The notes below the pieces were generated by a model. The model had not been told where the DNA came from. It ran no database searches and was given only the letters and a program-made list of their open reading frames with translations. A DNA stretch of 64,000 nucleotides from an uncultured Acidimicrobiales bacterium (GTDB lineage: Bacteria > Actinomycetota > Acidimicrobiia > Acidimicrobiales > SZUA-35), in NCBI GenBank assembly GCA_937922045.1, contig CAKZXA010000051.1, positions 1 through 64,000 on the forward strand, read 5' to 3'. Below are positions 1 to 8,675 of the stretch, one piece after another. The position numbers and the translations under genes are program-made. Positions within the stretch are counted from its first letter, which is position 1. Each line of letters opens with the position of its first letter.

Positions 1-312
<312 letters not shown>

Positions 313-470
313 TTTATCATTGTTATTCATTGCACAAGATCTTGCTCTCGAGGCTTCGGCTTCGAGGTTGAAATACATCAAGGCGTATGCCTTGGTTCGT
401 GCTCGCTGTTCAGTTCTTAAGGAACAAAGATCGTGATTCGATGCCGTCTATACCGCATCGATGACATAGT
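313..470 (+). other. 23S-5S intergenic spacer with hairpins
   Basis: About 158 bases of rRNA spacer with no gene. It holds an 8-bp stem closed by a TTCG tetraloop (347-354 with 359-366), a second 6-bp hairpin (379-384 with 389-394), and a 10-base palindrome caagatcttg (335-344). These are probably pre-rRNA processing structures. No tRNA is present in this spacer. Confidence 0.7.
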
Positions 471-586
<116 letters not shown>

Positions 587-595
587 TTTCTTGTC

Positions 596-628
596 AAAGG
601 CCCCGCCTTATAGGTGGGGCCTTTGCGC
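596..628 (+). terminator. rrn operon intrinsic terminator
   Basis: G+C-rich hairpin: aaaggccccgcc (596-607) pairs with ggtggggccttt (613-624, one G-U pair) around a five-base loop. It lies ten bases after the 5S gene and is the obvious end of the rrn transcript. Confidence 0.88.
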
Positions 629-718
629 GTCTCGGAACAGCCACTGTCGAGGTTCGGGATAGATCATCCACGACGCGTCTTGTTGACCTTGCCTGACAAC
701 TTCTCAGGCCCTGAACGG

Positions 719-724
719 TAGGTT
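719..724 (+). promoter_or_regulatory. Candidate -10 box (TAGGTT) of the TPR gene
   Basis: TANNNT hexamer whose first base is 15 bases before the ATG at 734, with no Shine-Dalgarno between. It fits the recurring leaderless pattern of this window. No convincing -35 is seen. Confidence 0.45.
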
Positions 725-733
725 GGATTTAGT

Positions 734-1732
734 ATGTCTCGTTCCCCTAGAAACCGAAGAGATGGTTCAGGAGCATCGTCGAGCCGCGGCGAAGGCCGCG
801 GTAGCGCTGGCGATGAACGGGGACGAGGCGGCGGCGGTGGGTCGTCTCGTGGCCGATCCGGGTCTGACGGAAGACCTGGTCGTTCTGGTTCGGGGCGACC
901 TGAACGCAGGGGCGGTAAAGGCGGCCCGGCGAGAACCGACCGCTCCCGAGGCCGTAAGGACGATGACGAACAAAGGCGCCCCCGCCGGCGGACTGTGCCC
1001 TCCGGAGGAAGAATCCCGCCTCCGCCTGTCATCCGCGACGAGGTTACGATCGAGCGAGTGCACGATGGGGGAGAAGACGCTCCGAAGCCGCGCAAGAAGC
1101 GCTCGCGCCGGTCGGTCGATGTTTCCGACGTCGAGATGGGTGGGGTGGCGCCGGCCACTGCCGCTAAGGCGCACCGCCGTCTGTCCGAAGCGGCGCAAGC
1201 CTTCGAAGCCGAACGCTTCCGCGATGCCGAGCGTTTGTTGACGTCGTTGACCACGTTGACCCCGGGTGTCCCTGAGGTTCACGAATTGCTTGGCCTGACC
1301 CACTACCGACAAGGAAAGTGGACTGCGGCCCTACGCGAGCTTGAGCGTTTCAGAGAGGCCACGGGCTCGGTCGAACAGAACCCGGTAATGGCAGACTGCA
1401 ATCGTGCGCTCTCGCGCTGGGATGCGGCCGAACAACTGTGGTTCGAGCTCGGTGACGCCTCACCGACCCCTGAGTTGGTCGAAGAAGGGCGCATAGTCCA
1501 GGCTGGCATTCTTGCTGATCGAGGCAAGTTGGCTGATGCCATCCGTTTCCTCGAAAAGGCCCCGAAGCCAAGGGGAAAGCCAGCGATCTACCACCTGCGT
1601 CGGTGGTATGTGATAGCTGATCTCTATGAGCGCGCAGGCGACAACTCGCGAGCTCGTCGGCTTTTCGCCGACATAACCCATGTAGAACCCGCTTTTGGCG
1701 ATGCGGCTGAACGGGCCGCCAACCTGGCCTAG
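734..1732 (+). CDS. TPR-repeat protein with a basic disordered N-terminus
   Basis: Protein of 332 residues. The first 130 or so are low complexity and very rich in Arg, Gly, Ser, Asp and Lys, typical of a disordered, possibly nucleic-acid-binding region. From about residue 140 the sequence becomes helical, with TPR-like repeats (AAQAFEAERFRDAERLL, LLGLTHYRQGKWTAALREL, the segment ending ARRLFADITHVEPAFGDA). TPR proteins mediate protein-protein contacts, so a specific role cannot be read from the sequence. The long open frames on the other strand and in frame 3 here are by-products of the biased composition. It stands alone between the rrn terminator and the aldolase gene. Function unknown. 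Confidence 0.8.
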   Translation: MSRSPRNRRDGSGASSSRGEGRGSAGDERGRGGGGGSSRGRSGSDGRPGRSGSGRPERRGGKGGPARTDRSRGRKDDDEQRRPRRRTVPSGGRIPPPPVIRDEVTIERVHDGGEDAPKPRKKRSRRSVDVSDVEMGGVAPATAAKAHRRLSEAAQAFEAERFRDAERLLTSLTTLTPGVPEVHELLGLTHYRQGKWTAALRELERFREATGSVEQNPVMADCNRALSRWDAAEQLWFELGDASPTPELVEEGRIVQAGILADRGKLADAIRFLEKAPKPRGKPAIYHLRRWYVIADLYERAGDNSRARRLFADITHVEPAFGDAAERAANLA

Positions 1733-1827
1733 GCCACTACCACCTGCTCAATCTTGCCTGTGTAGGGCCGATTCGATGACAGGCCATTGCTATCATCAGA
1801 GCGACAAATCACCTCGGAGGCACGTAC

Positions 1828-2718
1828 GTGAAAGACCAAGAACAGTTTGACAAGATCAAGGGTGCCGATGGCTTCATCGCCGCTCTCGATCAGAGTGGCG
1901 GCAGCACGCCAAAGGCACTGAAGCTGTACGGTGTCGAAGAGTCGGCCTATTCGGGCGAAGAGCAAATGTTCGACATGATTCACGAGATGCGGTCTCGCAT
2001 TATCATGAGCCCGTCGTTTACTGGCGACAAGGTCCTTGGGGCGATTCTCTTCGAACAAACGATGGATCGTTCGATCGAGGGAACGCCTACTGCGGAATAC
2101 CTCTGGACTGCCAAGCGCGTCGTGCCGTTCCTGAAGGTGGACAAGGGTCTGGCCGACGAGGAAAACTCGGCCCAGGTAATGAAGCCGATACCAGCATTGT
2201 CCGAGCTCCTCGAACGGGCTGTTGGCAAGGGTGTCTTTGGCACCAAGATGCGGTCGGTCGTCAAGATGGCCAACCCCGATGGGGTCAAAGCGGTTGTGGC
2301 TCAGCAGTTTGAGGTCGGTCACCAGATTCTTGAAGCAGGCCTGATGCCAATTATCGAGCCTGAGATCGATATCCACAGTCCAGAGAAGGCTGGCGCCGAA
2401 GCCTTGCTCCGAGACGCAATCATGGCCGAGCTAGACGCTCTCCCGGAAGGCCAGAGCGTCATGCTGAAGCTGACGTTGCCCGAGGCCGACAACTTCTACG
2501 CTGATCTCATCAGCCACCACAAGGTCCTGCGAGTCGTGGCGCTGTCCGGCGGCTACAGCCGCGACGAAGCCAATGCTCGGCTTTCGCGCAATCACGGCAT
2601 GATCGCTAGCTTCTCGCGCGCTCTAAGCGAAGGACTCTCAGCTCAGCAGAGCGACGACGACTTCAACAAGACAATCGGCGAGAGCATCGACAGTATTTTC
2701 GAAGCATCGAGGACCTAG
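1828..2718 (+). CDS. fda: Fructose-bisphosphate aldolase class I
   Basis: A 296-residue Schiff-base aldolase that interconverts fructose 1,6-bisphosphate with glyceraldehyde 3-phosphate and dihydroxyacetone phosphate in glycolysis and gluconeogenesis. The N-terminus contains AALDQSGGSTPKAL and the likely Schiff-base lysine is Lys214 in VMLKLTLPE. Length and motifs fit the bacterial class I family (Staphylococcus Fda type) rather than the zinc class II enzyme. Start is GTG with a good Shine-Dalgarno, cggagg at 1815-1820. A TATCAT at 1791-1796 is a plausible -10 giving a short leader. It is a monocistronic unit on sequence evidence. Confidence 0.93.
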   Translation: MKDQEQFDKIKGADGFIAALDQSGGSTPKALKLYGVEESAYSGEEQMFDMIHEMRSRIIMSPSFTGDKVLGAILFEQTMDRSIEGTPTAEYLWTAKRVVPFLKVDKGLADEENSAQVMKPIPALSELLERAVGKGVFGTKMRSVVKMANPDGVKAVVAQQFEVGHQILEAGLMPIIEPEIDIHSPEKAGAEALLRDAIMAELDALPEGQSVMLKLTLPEADNFYADLISHHKVLRVVALSGGYSRDEANARLSRNHGMIASFSRALSEGLSAQQSDDDFNKTIGESIDSIFEASRT

Positions 2719-2818
2719 TTGACCTCAACGCCGCTACAAGGCTCTTGAGAACGACCGAAGACGTGTCGAGCAGCCCGGTTCGGAGCTAGTAGGGCTCGCG
2801 GACAGCAAGGAGTACAGC

Positions 2819-3616
2819 ATGGCTCGTCGCCGTCTCGATGCCGAACTGGTTCGACGCCAACTCGTGGCAAGCCGTGAGACGGCTCGTCGTCTCATCCTCG
2901 ACAACAAGGTGTTGGTCGATGGTTCGTTCGCAGCGAAGCCTGCGCATATGGTCGAAGCCGGCCAGAGTGTCGAGCTCGTCGGCGACGCTCCTCCCTATGT
3001 CAGCCGCGCCGGTCAGAAGTTGGCCGGTGCGCTTGACGCCTTTGGGCTGGACCCGACCGGCCTATTATGTCTCGACGCTGGTTCGTCGACGGGTGGCTTC
3101 ACCGACTGTCTCCTTCAGAGCGGCGCCCGTCACGTGGTCGCAGTCGACGTCGGAACCAACCAGTTGCACGAAAAGATTAGAACCGATGACCGGGTGACGG
3201 CGCACGAACGCACCGATATCCGCACACTTGAACCAGCGATGTTCGATGCGGCCTTCGACCTCATCGTCGGCGACCTATCGTTCATTTCGCTGCGACTCGT
3301 GCTACCCGGGTTGCGTCAGCTTCTTGCCGAAGATGGCCGCATGGTCATGCTGGTTAAGCCGCAGTTTGAGGCTGGACGCGTCGAAGTGTCCAAGGGGAAG
3401 GGCATCATCTCTGATCCGGCAATATGGCGGCGCGTCATCCTCGATGTAGTAGATACAGCCACTGAACTAGGTCTTGCAACTACTGCGATAGAGCCGTCGA
3501 CTCTTAGAGGATCCGGTGGAAACGTGGAGTTTGTCGCCCTGCTCGACCCCTCTCGGCCTACGCTTTGTGAGCGTGAGAGCATCATTGATGATGTCGTTGC
3601 CAGGGTCGTGGTATGA
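2819..3616 (+). CDS. tlyA: TlyA-family rRNA 2'-O-methyltransferase
   Basis: A 265-residue protein with an N-terminal S4 RNA-binding domain (about residues 1-60) and a Rossmann-type SAM methyltransferase domain. The AdoMet-binding motif is LDAGSSTGGFTDCLL and the catalytic region contains DLSFISL. In mycobacteria TlyA 2'-O-methylates cytidines in 16S and 23S rRNA and conditions capreomycin sensitivity; the same reaction is inferred here. ATG start with an aaggag Shine-Dalgarno a few bases upstream. The stop overlaps the nadK start by four bases, making the conserved actinobacterial operon tlyA-nadK-recN. Confidence 0.93.
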   Translation: MARRRLDAELVRRQLVASRETARRLILDNKVLVDGSFAAKPAHMVEAGQSVELVGDAPPYVSRAGQKLAGALDAFGLDPTGLLCLDAGSSTGGFTDCLLQSGARHVVAVDVGTNQLHEKIRTDDRVTAHERTDIRTLEPAMFDAAFDLIVGDLSFISLRLVLPGLRQLLAEDGRMVMLVKPQFEAGRVEVSKGKGIISDPAIWRRVILDVVDTATELGLATTAIEPSTLRGSGGNVEFVALLDPSRPTLCERESIIDDVVARVVV

Positions 3617-4482
3617 CTAGACAGCTCGGCTTGGTATTGCACCACTACCGCGACGACGTGCGTGAGCTTGCTCGGCAAGCGATCGATTGGGCCGGAACCT
3701 CGGTGGAGGTTCGGCTGCCCAAGGTGGACGCTGAACTGATTGGCCATGGCGATCTCGGTGTCTCGGAGGACGAGTTCGCCAGCGAACTCGATTGCTGTCT
3801 GAGTCTCGGCGGCGACGGGACAATGCTGCGCTCGGCGCGCCTCGTGTCTGCTGATGGTGTTCCCATCCTTGGTATCAATGGTGGGCGGCTCGGCTACCTG
3901 GCCGAGATTGAGCCAGCGCATATGCTCGAGTCGTTGGATGGATGGCGGAACGGTGATCTTCAGATCGAAGAACGCATGATGCTCGAGGTCTCGACCGTGG
4001 GCGCTAGCGGCAAAGAGGTCGTGGCTGGTCGGGCCTTGAATGAGGCCGTCGTGTACCGCTCTGACAGTGGCCGAACGCTTGAGGTTCTGGCCACGATTGG
4101 GGGTAAGCCGTTCACGAACTATTTGGCCGATGGAGTGATCGTCGCAACCCCGACCGGGTCGACCGCCTACTCGTTGTCGGCCGGGGGCCCGATTGTTGAG
4201 CCCGATTTCCAAGCTCTCTTAGTGACCCCTGTGGCCGCCCATATGGTGTTCGATCGCTCGATGGTTCTGGCTCCGACTACCGAAGTGCAGCTGACCGTTC
4301 AAGGCCACCGCGGCGGCAGGCTGTCACTCGATGGGCGTACAGTTGTAGATCTACAACCGGGTATCACCGTCGTATGCCGCGCCTCGGCGACAAACGCCCG
4401 CTTTTTTACCACGCAAGATAGGGACTTTCACACTGTCCTTAAAGAGAAGTTTCACTTGATAGATCGACGCGATGATTCTTGA
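3613..4482 (+). CDS. nadK: NAD kinase
   Basis: A 289-residue ATP- (or polyphosphate-) dependent NAD kinase that makes NADP. The GGDGTMLR motif that binds the nucleotide is present near residues 68-75, followed by LGINGGRLGYL, and the NE/D motif and the glycine-rich TPTGSTAYSLSAGGPIV segment follow. Length is typical. The start ATG overlaps the tlyA stop (ATGA) and the 3' end overlaps recN by eleven bases, so the three genes are almost certainly co-transcribed and translationally coupled. Confidence 0.95.
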   Translation: MTRQLGLVLHHYRDDVRELARQAIDWAGTSVEVRLPKVDAELIGHGDLGVSEDEFASELDCCLSLGGDGTMLRSARLVSADGVPILGINGGRLGYLAEIEPAHMLESLDGWRNGDLQIEERMMLEVSTVGASGKEVVAGRALNEAVVYRSDSGRTLEVLATIGGKPFTNYLADGVIVATPTGSTAYSLSAGGPIVEPDFQALLVTPVAAHMVFDRSMVLAPTTEVQLTVQGHRGGRLSLDGRTVVDLQPGITVVCRASATNARFFTTQDRDFHTVLKEKFHLIDRRDDS

Positions 4483-6058
4483 ACTTTCAGTCTCAAATCT
4501 GGGCGTAATCGATTCGCTCGCTCTACCGATCCCGAGCGGCATGATCGCCCTTACCGGTGAGACCGGGGCGGGCAAGACCCTCCTGGTCGACGCCATCTCG
4601 CTACTCGTGGGCGCTCGGGCCGATCCCGGCCTCGTTCGCCCCGGCGCCAGCGAGGCGAGAGTCGATGGCCGGTTCGTCTTCGACGGCCAGGAAACGGTGA
4701 TCAGTCGGGTCGTGCCAGCCGAAGGTCGGTCACGAGCCTATGTCGACGGTCGGCCGGTGACGGCGACGGTCCTGGCCGAGATGGCTACCACGCTGGTCGA
4801 TCTACACGGCCAGCACGCTCACCAGTCACTGCTCGGCGTAGAAGCTCAGCGGGGAGCTCTCGACACGTTCGGCAAGGTCGATCTCGCCGCGCTCGACCAG
4901 CTGCGGACGGAAGCTAACGAGGTAGATAATGCGCTAGCCGAACTCGGCGGCGATGAACGCTCGCGAGCCCGGGAACTCGACCTCGTCCGTTATCAGGTCG
5001 ACGAGTTGGATCAGGCCGCGCTCGAGGATCCTGACGAAGATGCGGCGCTTCACGATCGCGAAGAGTTCCTGGCCAACGCGGTGGCGCACCAGGAAACAGC
5101 TCAGAATGCCCTCGCTCTCCTCGCCGGTGACGAAGGGGCGCGCGATGTGATGGCCCAAGCCTTGCAATCGGTAGCAGCTGGCGGCCCGTTCACCCAGCTC
5201 GCCGACCGTTTGCGGTCTATCGTCGCCGATCTCGACGATGCGACCGATGCCTTGCGCTCGCTGACCGAGGAGATCGAACCCGATCCTGAGGCCCTAGACC
5301 AGGTGCAGGCTCGTCGTCGGCTCCTCAGAGAACTCCAGCGCAAGTACGGCGACACGGTGGCAGAGGTTATGGAGGAGCGCAACCGTCTCGCCGCTCGCCT
5401 CACCGAGCTTGAGCAGCACGACGTCGTAGCGGCCGAGCTGGATGAGCGCCGCAGCAAAATCGTGGCCGACCTGGTCGAGGAAGAGGCTCGGGTGTTGGCA
5501 CAGCGAAAGAAGGCTGCGCCGCTTCTGGCAAAGGCCATCGAGTCGATGCTTCCAGAGCTCGCGATGCCAAACGCAAAGATCGGCGTCAGCGTCGAGGGTT
5601 CGGATGGTGCTGAGGTTTCGTTTCAGCTCGCCGCCAATCCTGGCTCGCCCTTGCAAGCCTTGGCCAAGGTCGCCTCGGGCGGCGAGTTGGCCCGGGCGAT
5701 GCTGGCTTTGCGCAGCGTCCTATCTGAGGCCCCTCCGATCCTGGTGTTTGACGAAGTCGACGCCGGTATCGGCGGCGAGGCTGGGTTTGCGGTCGGTCGT
5801 TCACTGAGCAATCTTGGTGATCGGCATCAGGTGCTGGTGGTAACCCACCTGCCCCAGGTCGCTGCTTTCGCCGACGCCCACCTGGCCGTTCAAAAAGAGC
5901 AAGGTGTCGACGAAACGGTTTCGAGCGTACGGGAACTCGACGACGAGGAACGCCTCACGGAAATTGCTCGCATGTTGTCAGGACAACCAGATTCGCCGAC
6001 GGCGCGCCAGCACGCCAAGGAGCTGGTCGTCGAGGCTGCTAGCGCCCGCCGGCGGTAG
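4472..6058 (+). CDS. recN: DNA repair ATPase RecN
   Basis: SMC-like double-strand-break repair ATPase of 528 residues, a little shorter than the usual 550-590. The N-terminal Walker A lies in LTGETGAGKTLLVDAIS, a coiled-coil arm covers about residues 150-360 (Glu/Arg/Leu-rich heptads), and the C-terminal half holds the signature KVASGGELARAMLAL and the Walker B LVFDEVDAGIGG. The start ATG lies inside the nadK 3' end. The last 20 bases overlap the convergent receiver-like gene at 6039. Confidence 0.95.
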   Translation: MILELSVSNLGVIDSLALPIPSGMIALTGETGAGKTLLVDAISLLVGARADPGLVRPGASEARVDGRFVFDGQETVISRVVPAEGRSRAYVDGRPVTATVLAEMATTLVDLHGQHAHQSLLGVEAQRGALDTFGKVDLAALDQLRTEANEVDNALAELGGDERSRARELDLVRYQVDELDQAALEDPDEDAALHDREEFLANAVAHQETAQNALALLAGDEGARDVMAQALQSVAAGGPFTQLADRLRSIVADLDDATDALRSLTEEIEPDPEALDQVQARRRLLRELQRKYGDTVAEVMEERNRLAARLTELEQHDVVAAELDERRSKIVADLVEEEARVLAQRKKAAPLLAKAIESMLPELAMPNAKIGVSVEGSDGAEVSFQLAANPGSPLQALAKVASGGELARAMLALRSVLSEAPPILVFDEVDAGIGGEAGFAVGRSLSNLGDRHQVLVVTHLPQVAAFADAHLAVQKEQGVDETVSSVRELDDEERLTEIARMLSGQPDSPTARQHAKELVVEAASARRR

Positions 6059-6668
6059 CATCGCTTTGCGCCAGCGCCATGGCGGCCAACAAATCGCGTT
6101 GCGTTGGCTCGTCGATGGTGCCAGCTGCGTCCGACGGCTCGGACGGTTCCGTCTGCGGTGATCTGTCCGAGGTCTTTCGTCGCTCGTTCGTGCGGCGCTC
6201 GGCGAAGACCTTGGCCCAGTCCTGACGAAGTCTTCGTTCAAGGCCGGTGCGACGGTTAGGTCTATCGGAAGCTTGCGATCCGCGGGAGCGTGGGCTGTCT
6301 AGGAGGTGAAGAGCATGGGTAAGCGCCTCGTCTATCTCATCGAGGTCGCCGTCGGGAGCAAGGAAGTTGACACCTTCGACCGGGGCGTAGAGATCATGAG
6401 CTCCGTCGACGAGCAGGATGATCACGAGTTCAGGCACCGCCTCAAGCATTTCTGGCACCAGCTCACGGCCACGAATGCCAGGACCGCTGTCGGTTAGTAT
6501 GAGCACGTCCGGCTGTAACCGTTGGACGAGTTCTAGGGCGAGAACAGCGTTGGACGCCACGCCGACGCGGGTAAAACGCTCACTGGATTCGAGATCGAGG
6601 TCGATGAGTTGGGCGGTCGCTGGGTTTGAGACCCCCACAACGGTTCGATAGACGGCGTTGCCTGGCAT
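6039..6668 (-). CDS. Degenerate response-regulator receiver protein
   Basis: A 209-residue protein. Residues 1-120 have the alternating beta/alpha pattern of a receiver domain: RTVVGVSNPATA, then LQPDVLILTDSGPGIRG, where the Asp in LTDSG aligns with a phospho-acceptor, then VIILLVDG and NFLAPDGDL. The acidic pair normally following strand 1 and the conserved Lys near the end of the domain are not visible, so it is probably a pseudo-receiver. Residues 125-209 are hydrophilic, Arg/Ser/Asp-rich and probably disordered. There is no DNA-binding domain. It converges on recN with a 20-bp overlap of coding ends. Function unknown. Confidence 0.6.
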   Translation of the reverse strand: MPGNAVYRTVVGVSNPATAQLIDLDLESSERFTRVGVASNAVLALELVQRLQPDVLILTDSGPGIRGRELVPEMLEAVPELVIILLVDGAHDLYAPVEGVNFLAPDGDLDEIDEALTHALHLLDSPRSRGSQASDRPNRRTGLERRLRQDWAKVFAERRTNERRKTSDRSPQTEPSEPSDAAGTIDEPTQRDLLAAMALAQSDATAGGR

Positions 6669-6725
6669 AGTCGCCTTTCGGCTACATCATGGGCAAACCT
6701 GAAGACTTGACGTCGTGATCGATGC

Positions 6726-7379
6726 TCAGTCTTGGAAGTCTTCGACCGTCTGGGCAACGTCGGCGATCAGTTCGTTGGCGCCCGTGACGATTTTCGGCTG
6801 AACCTGTCGGAGCATCGTCGCCACCGTCGAAATGTCTACCTCTGAGAAGGCGAGACGTGCCCGAGGTGAGAGAATTCGCCAGAGCCGACGGGCGACGGCC
6901 AGAGGTTCGTGGTAGTCGTGGGGGAGATCCCAGGTTGCTACCCGCTCCAGGTGGCGGAGCCATTCGAGGCGCTCGGGCTCTGGGACGACGGCCCTCACAT
7001 CTGCATCCGTTTCACCGGCCAAGGCGAGGGCTCGCTGCGCATCGGGTCGGAGCGATGCATCAGCCAGCATGAGGTGGCCGTCGAGTAGCAACTCAGCCCC
7101 GACATGACCGCAGGCGCGAGCCGCCCCCCGATTGATATCAGCAGCCCGAAGGCTTTCATTGATCTCCCGGCTCCAGCCCAGAAAGGCGTGATGGCCGTGG
7201 AAGGCGTCATCGGTGGCGTGATGTAAACGAACACCTTGTCGGATGAGCGGGTTCGAGGAATCGGTGGCAAGCCGAAAACGCCCGATGGCAGCGATATCGG
7301 GCAAGGCTGAACCAAGGTGAACCATCGAGGCGTCGGGGAGCAGTTGGCGCGCTATTCGAATATGGCCGACGAAGTTCAC
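6726..7379 (-). CDS. AcpH-like (ACP phosphodiesterase family) protein
   Basis: A 217-residue protein starting MNFVGHIRIARQLLP, then GSALPDIAAIGRF, LHHATDDAFHGHHAF and GHVGAELLLDGHL. The order of His/Asp motifs and the MNF-x-x-H start resemble the AcpH acyl-carrier-protein phosphodiesterase family, which removes phosphopantetheine from ACP with a metal in an HD-like fold. The match is from memory of the family and the activity is unproven. Start is GTG at 7379; a TACGAT box 13 bases upstream suggests a leaderless message. Confidence 0.6.
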   Translation of the reverse strand: MNFVGHIRIARQLLPDASMVHLGSALPDIAAIGRFRLATDSSNPLIRQGVRLHHATDDAFHGHHAFLGWSREINESLRAADINRGAARACGHVGAELLLDGHLMLADASLRPDAQRALALAGETDADVRAVVPEPERLEWLRHLERVATWDLPHDYHEPLAVARRLWRILSPRARLAFSEVDISTVATMLRQVQPKIVTGANELIADVAQTVEDFQD

Positions 7380-7386
7380 CGATGAG

Positions 7387-7392
7387 ATCGTA
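7387..7392 (-). promoter_or_regulatory. Candidate -10 box (TACGAT), leaderless
   Basis: On the minus strand TACGAT begins 13 bases before the GTG start of the AcpH-like gene (7379). There is no Shine-Dalgarno in between. Confidence 0.5.
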
Positions 7393-7412
7393 TCGGCAAG
7401 CTGGCGCTTCGA

Positions 7413-8675
7413 TCAGGTCAAGGCGCTATAGACCAAGGCCTTGAGTTCCTCACGGATCGGGTAGGCCGATGATGGCATGAGCTGGGTCAGGCCGATGACG
7501 CTCAGTTCTTCGGCGGGGTCGATCCAGAACAGTGTGGATGCTGCGCCGCCCCAGGCGTACTCGCCGGCTGAGGTGAGCACCTGGGCCGCAGCTGGGTCCG
7601 TGATGACAGAGAAACCGAGTCCGAAACCGACGCCGTCATAGCGAGCTTCAGAGAAAACAGGTTGCCCCATCTCGGCCAGATCCCGACCGCCGGGTAGATG
7701 GTTCATCGTGGCGTAGTCGATCGTCTTGCGGCCGACGACTCGGGCGCCATCGAGCGCGCCACCCTGCAACAACATCTGGGTGAAGCGATGGTAGTCCCCG
7801 ATAGTTGAGACCAACCCACCGCCGCCCGAAAGGAATGTGGGTGGCCGACGGAACGGGCTCTTTGCCGTGCTGTCGTCGATCATTGCCATGTCGGAGCCGC
7901 TCGCCCCGTCCGGAAGCGGAAAGGGTGAGAGCGAGGGCACTGCATAGTTGGCGGCGAAACGGTGCTCGTCTTCATCGCTCACGTAGAACCCGGTGCTGTG
8001 CATACCTAGGGGATCGAAGATGCGTTGCTGGAGAAAGGTGTCAAACGGCTGCCCGCTGAGTATCTCGACGAGGCGGCCGCAGACATCGGTCGCGATGCTG
8101 TACGCCCATTCCGAGCCAGGGGAGAACAACAGGGGCAAGCCGGCGAGAATCTCGACGTAGTCTTCGAGGCGATGCCCAGCGTCGAGCTTGCTGTGACGGT
8201 AAAGACGGTCGACGGGGTGGCGCCCCATCCACGAATAGGTCAGACCAGAGGTATGGGTCAGGAGGTCGCGGACGGTCATTGCGCGCTCGGGAAAGCGGGT
8301 GGTGTAGTTCGTGGCGGTCCCGTCGGCGAATACTCGGAGGTCAGCCCATGATGGGATGAAGTCGCTCACGGGATCGTCCAGTCGGAACCGACCCTCCTCG
8401 TAAAGTGAGAGGAGCGCCATCGAGGTGATGGGTTTCGACATCGAGTAGATCCGAACGATGGTGTCGGCGTCCATCGGTCGTTGTTCTGCGGTATTTGCGT
8501 AGCCCTGGTAAGAGAGGTGGGCCACCTTGCCGCCACGGCTGACGAGCAGGGAGAAACCGGGGAACCGGCCACTCTTGATATACCGCTCGTCGATGAAGGT
8601 GTCGATTCGGGCCAGGCGTTCTGGGCTAAAGCCGAGTTCGGACGGATCGACGATGTTGAGATCGGCGCCCATCAT
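7413..8675 (-). CDS. Serine hydrolase, beta-lactamase/esterase fold
   Basis: A 420-residue serine hydrolase of the class C beta-lactamase / EstB-like esterase family. The nucleophile motif SMSK (S-x-x-K) is followed by LTHTSGLTYSW, the YSI segment that supplies the YxN-like tyrosine, and a C-terminal WGGAAST that corresponds to the KTG/HxG position. These proteins hydrolyse esters, D-amino-acid peptides or beta-lactams; the substrate here is not predictable. No signal peptide is seen, so it is probably cytoplasmic. The frame is open further upstream, but the ATG at 8675 forms an ATGA overlap with the acuI stop and gives a normal length. Confidence 0.85.
   Translation of the reverse strand: MMGADLNIVDPSELGFSPERLARIDTFIDERYIKSGRFPGFSLLVSRGGKVAHLSYQGYANTAEQRPMDADTIVRIYSMSKPITSMALLSLYEEGRFRLDDPVSDFIPSWADLRVFADGTATNYTTRFPERAMTVRDLLTHTSGLTYSWMGRHPVDRLYRHSKLDAGHRLEDYVEILAGLPLLFSPGSEWAYSIATDVCGRLVEILSGQPFDTFLQQRIFDPLGMHSTGFYVSDEDEHRFAANYAVPSLSPFPLPDGASGSDMAMIDDSTAKSPFRRPPTFLSGGGGLVSTIGDYHRFTQMLLQGGALDGARVVGRKTIDYATMNHLPGGRDLAEMGQPVFSEARYDGVGFGLGFSVITDPAAAQVLTSAGEYAWGGAASTLFWIDPAEELSVIGLTQLMPSSAYPIREELKALVYSALT

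Noticed and set aside
664-1312. Open frames on both strands across the N-terminus of the TPR gene
   Set aside because: The Arg/Gly/Asp-rich composition removes stops in several frames; only the frame at 734 continues into recognisable TPR repeats.
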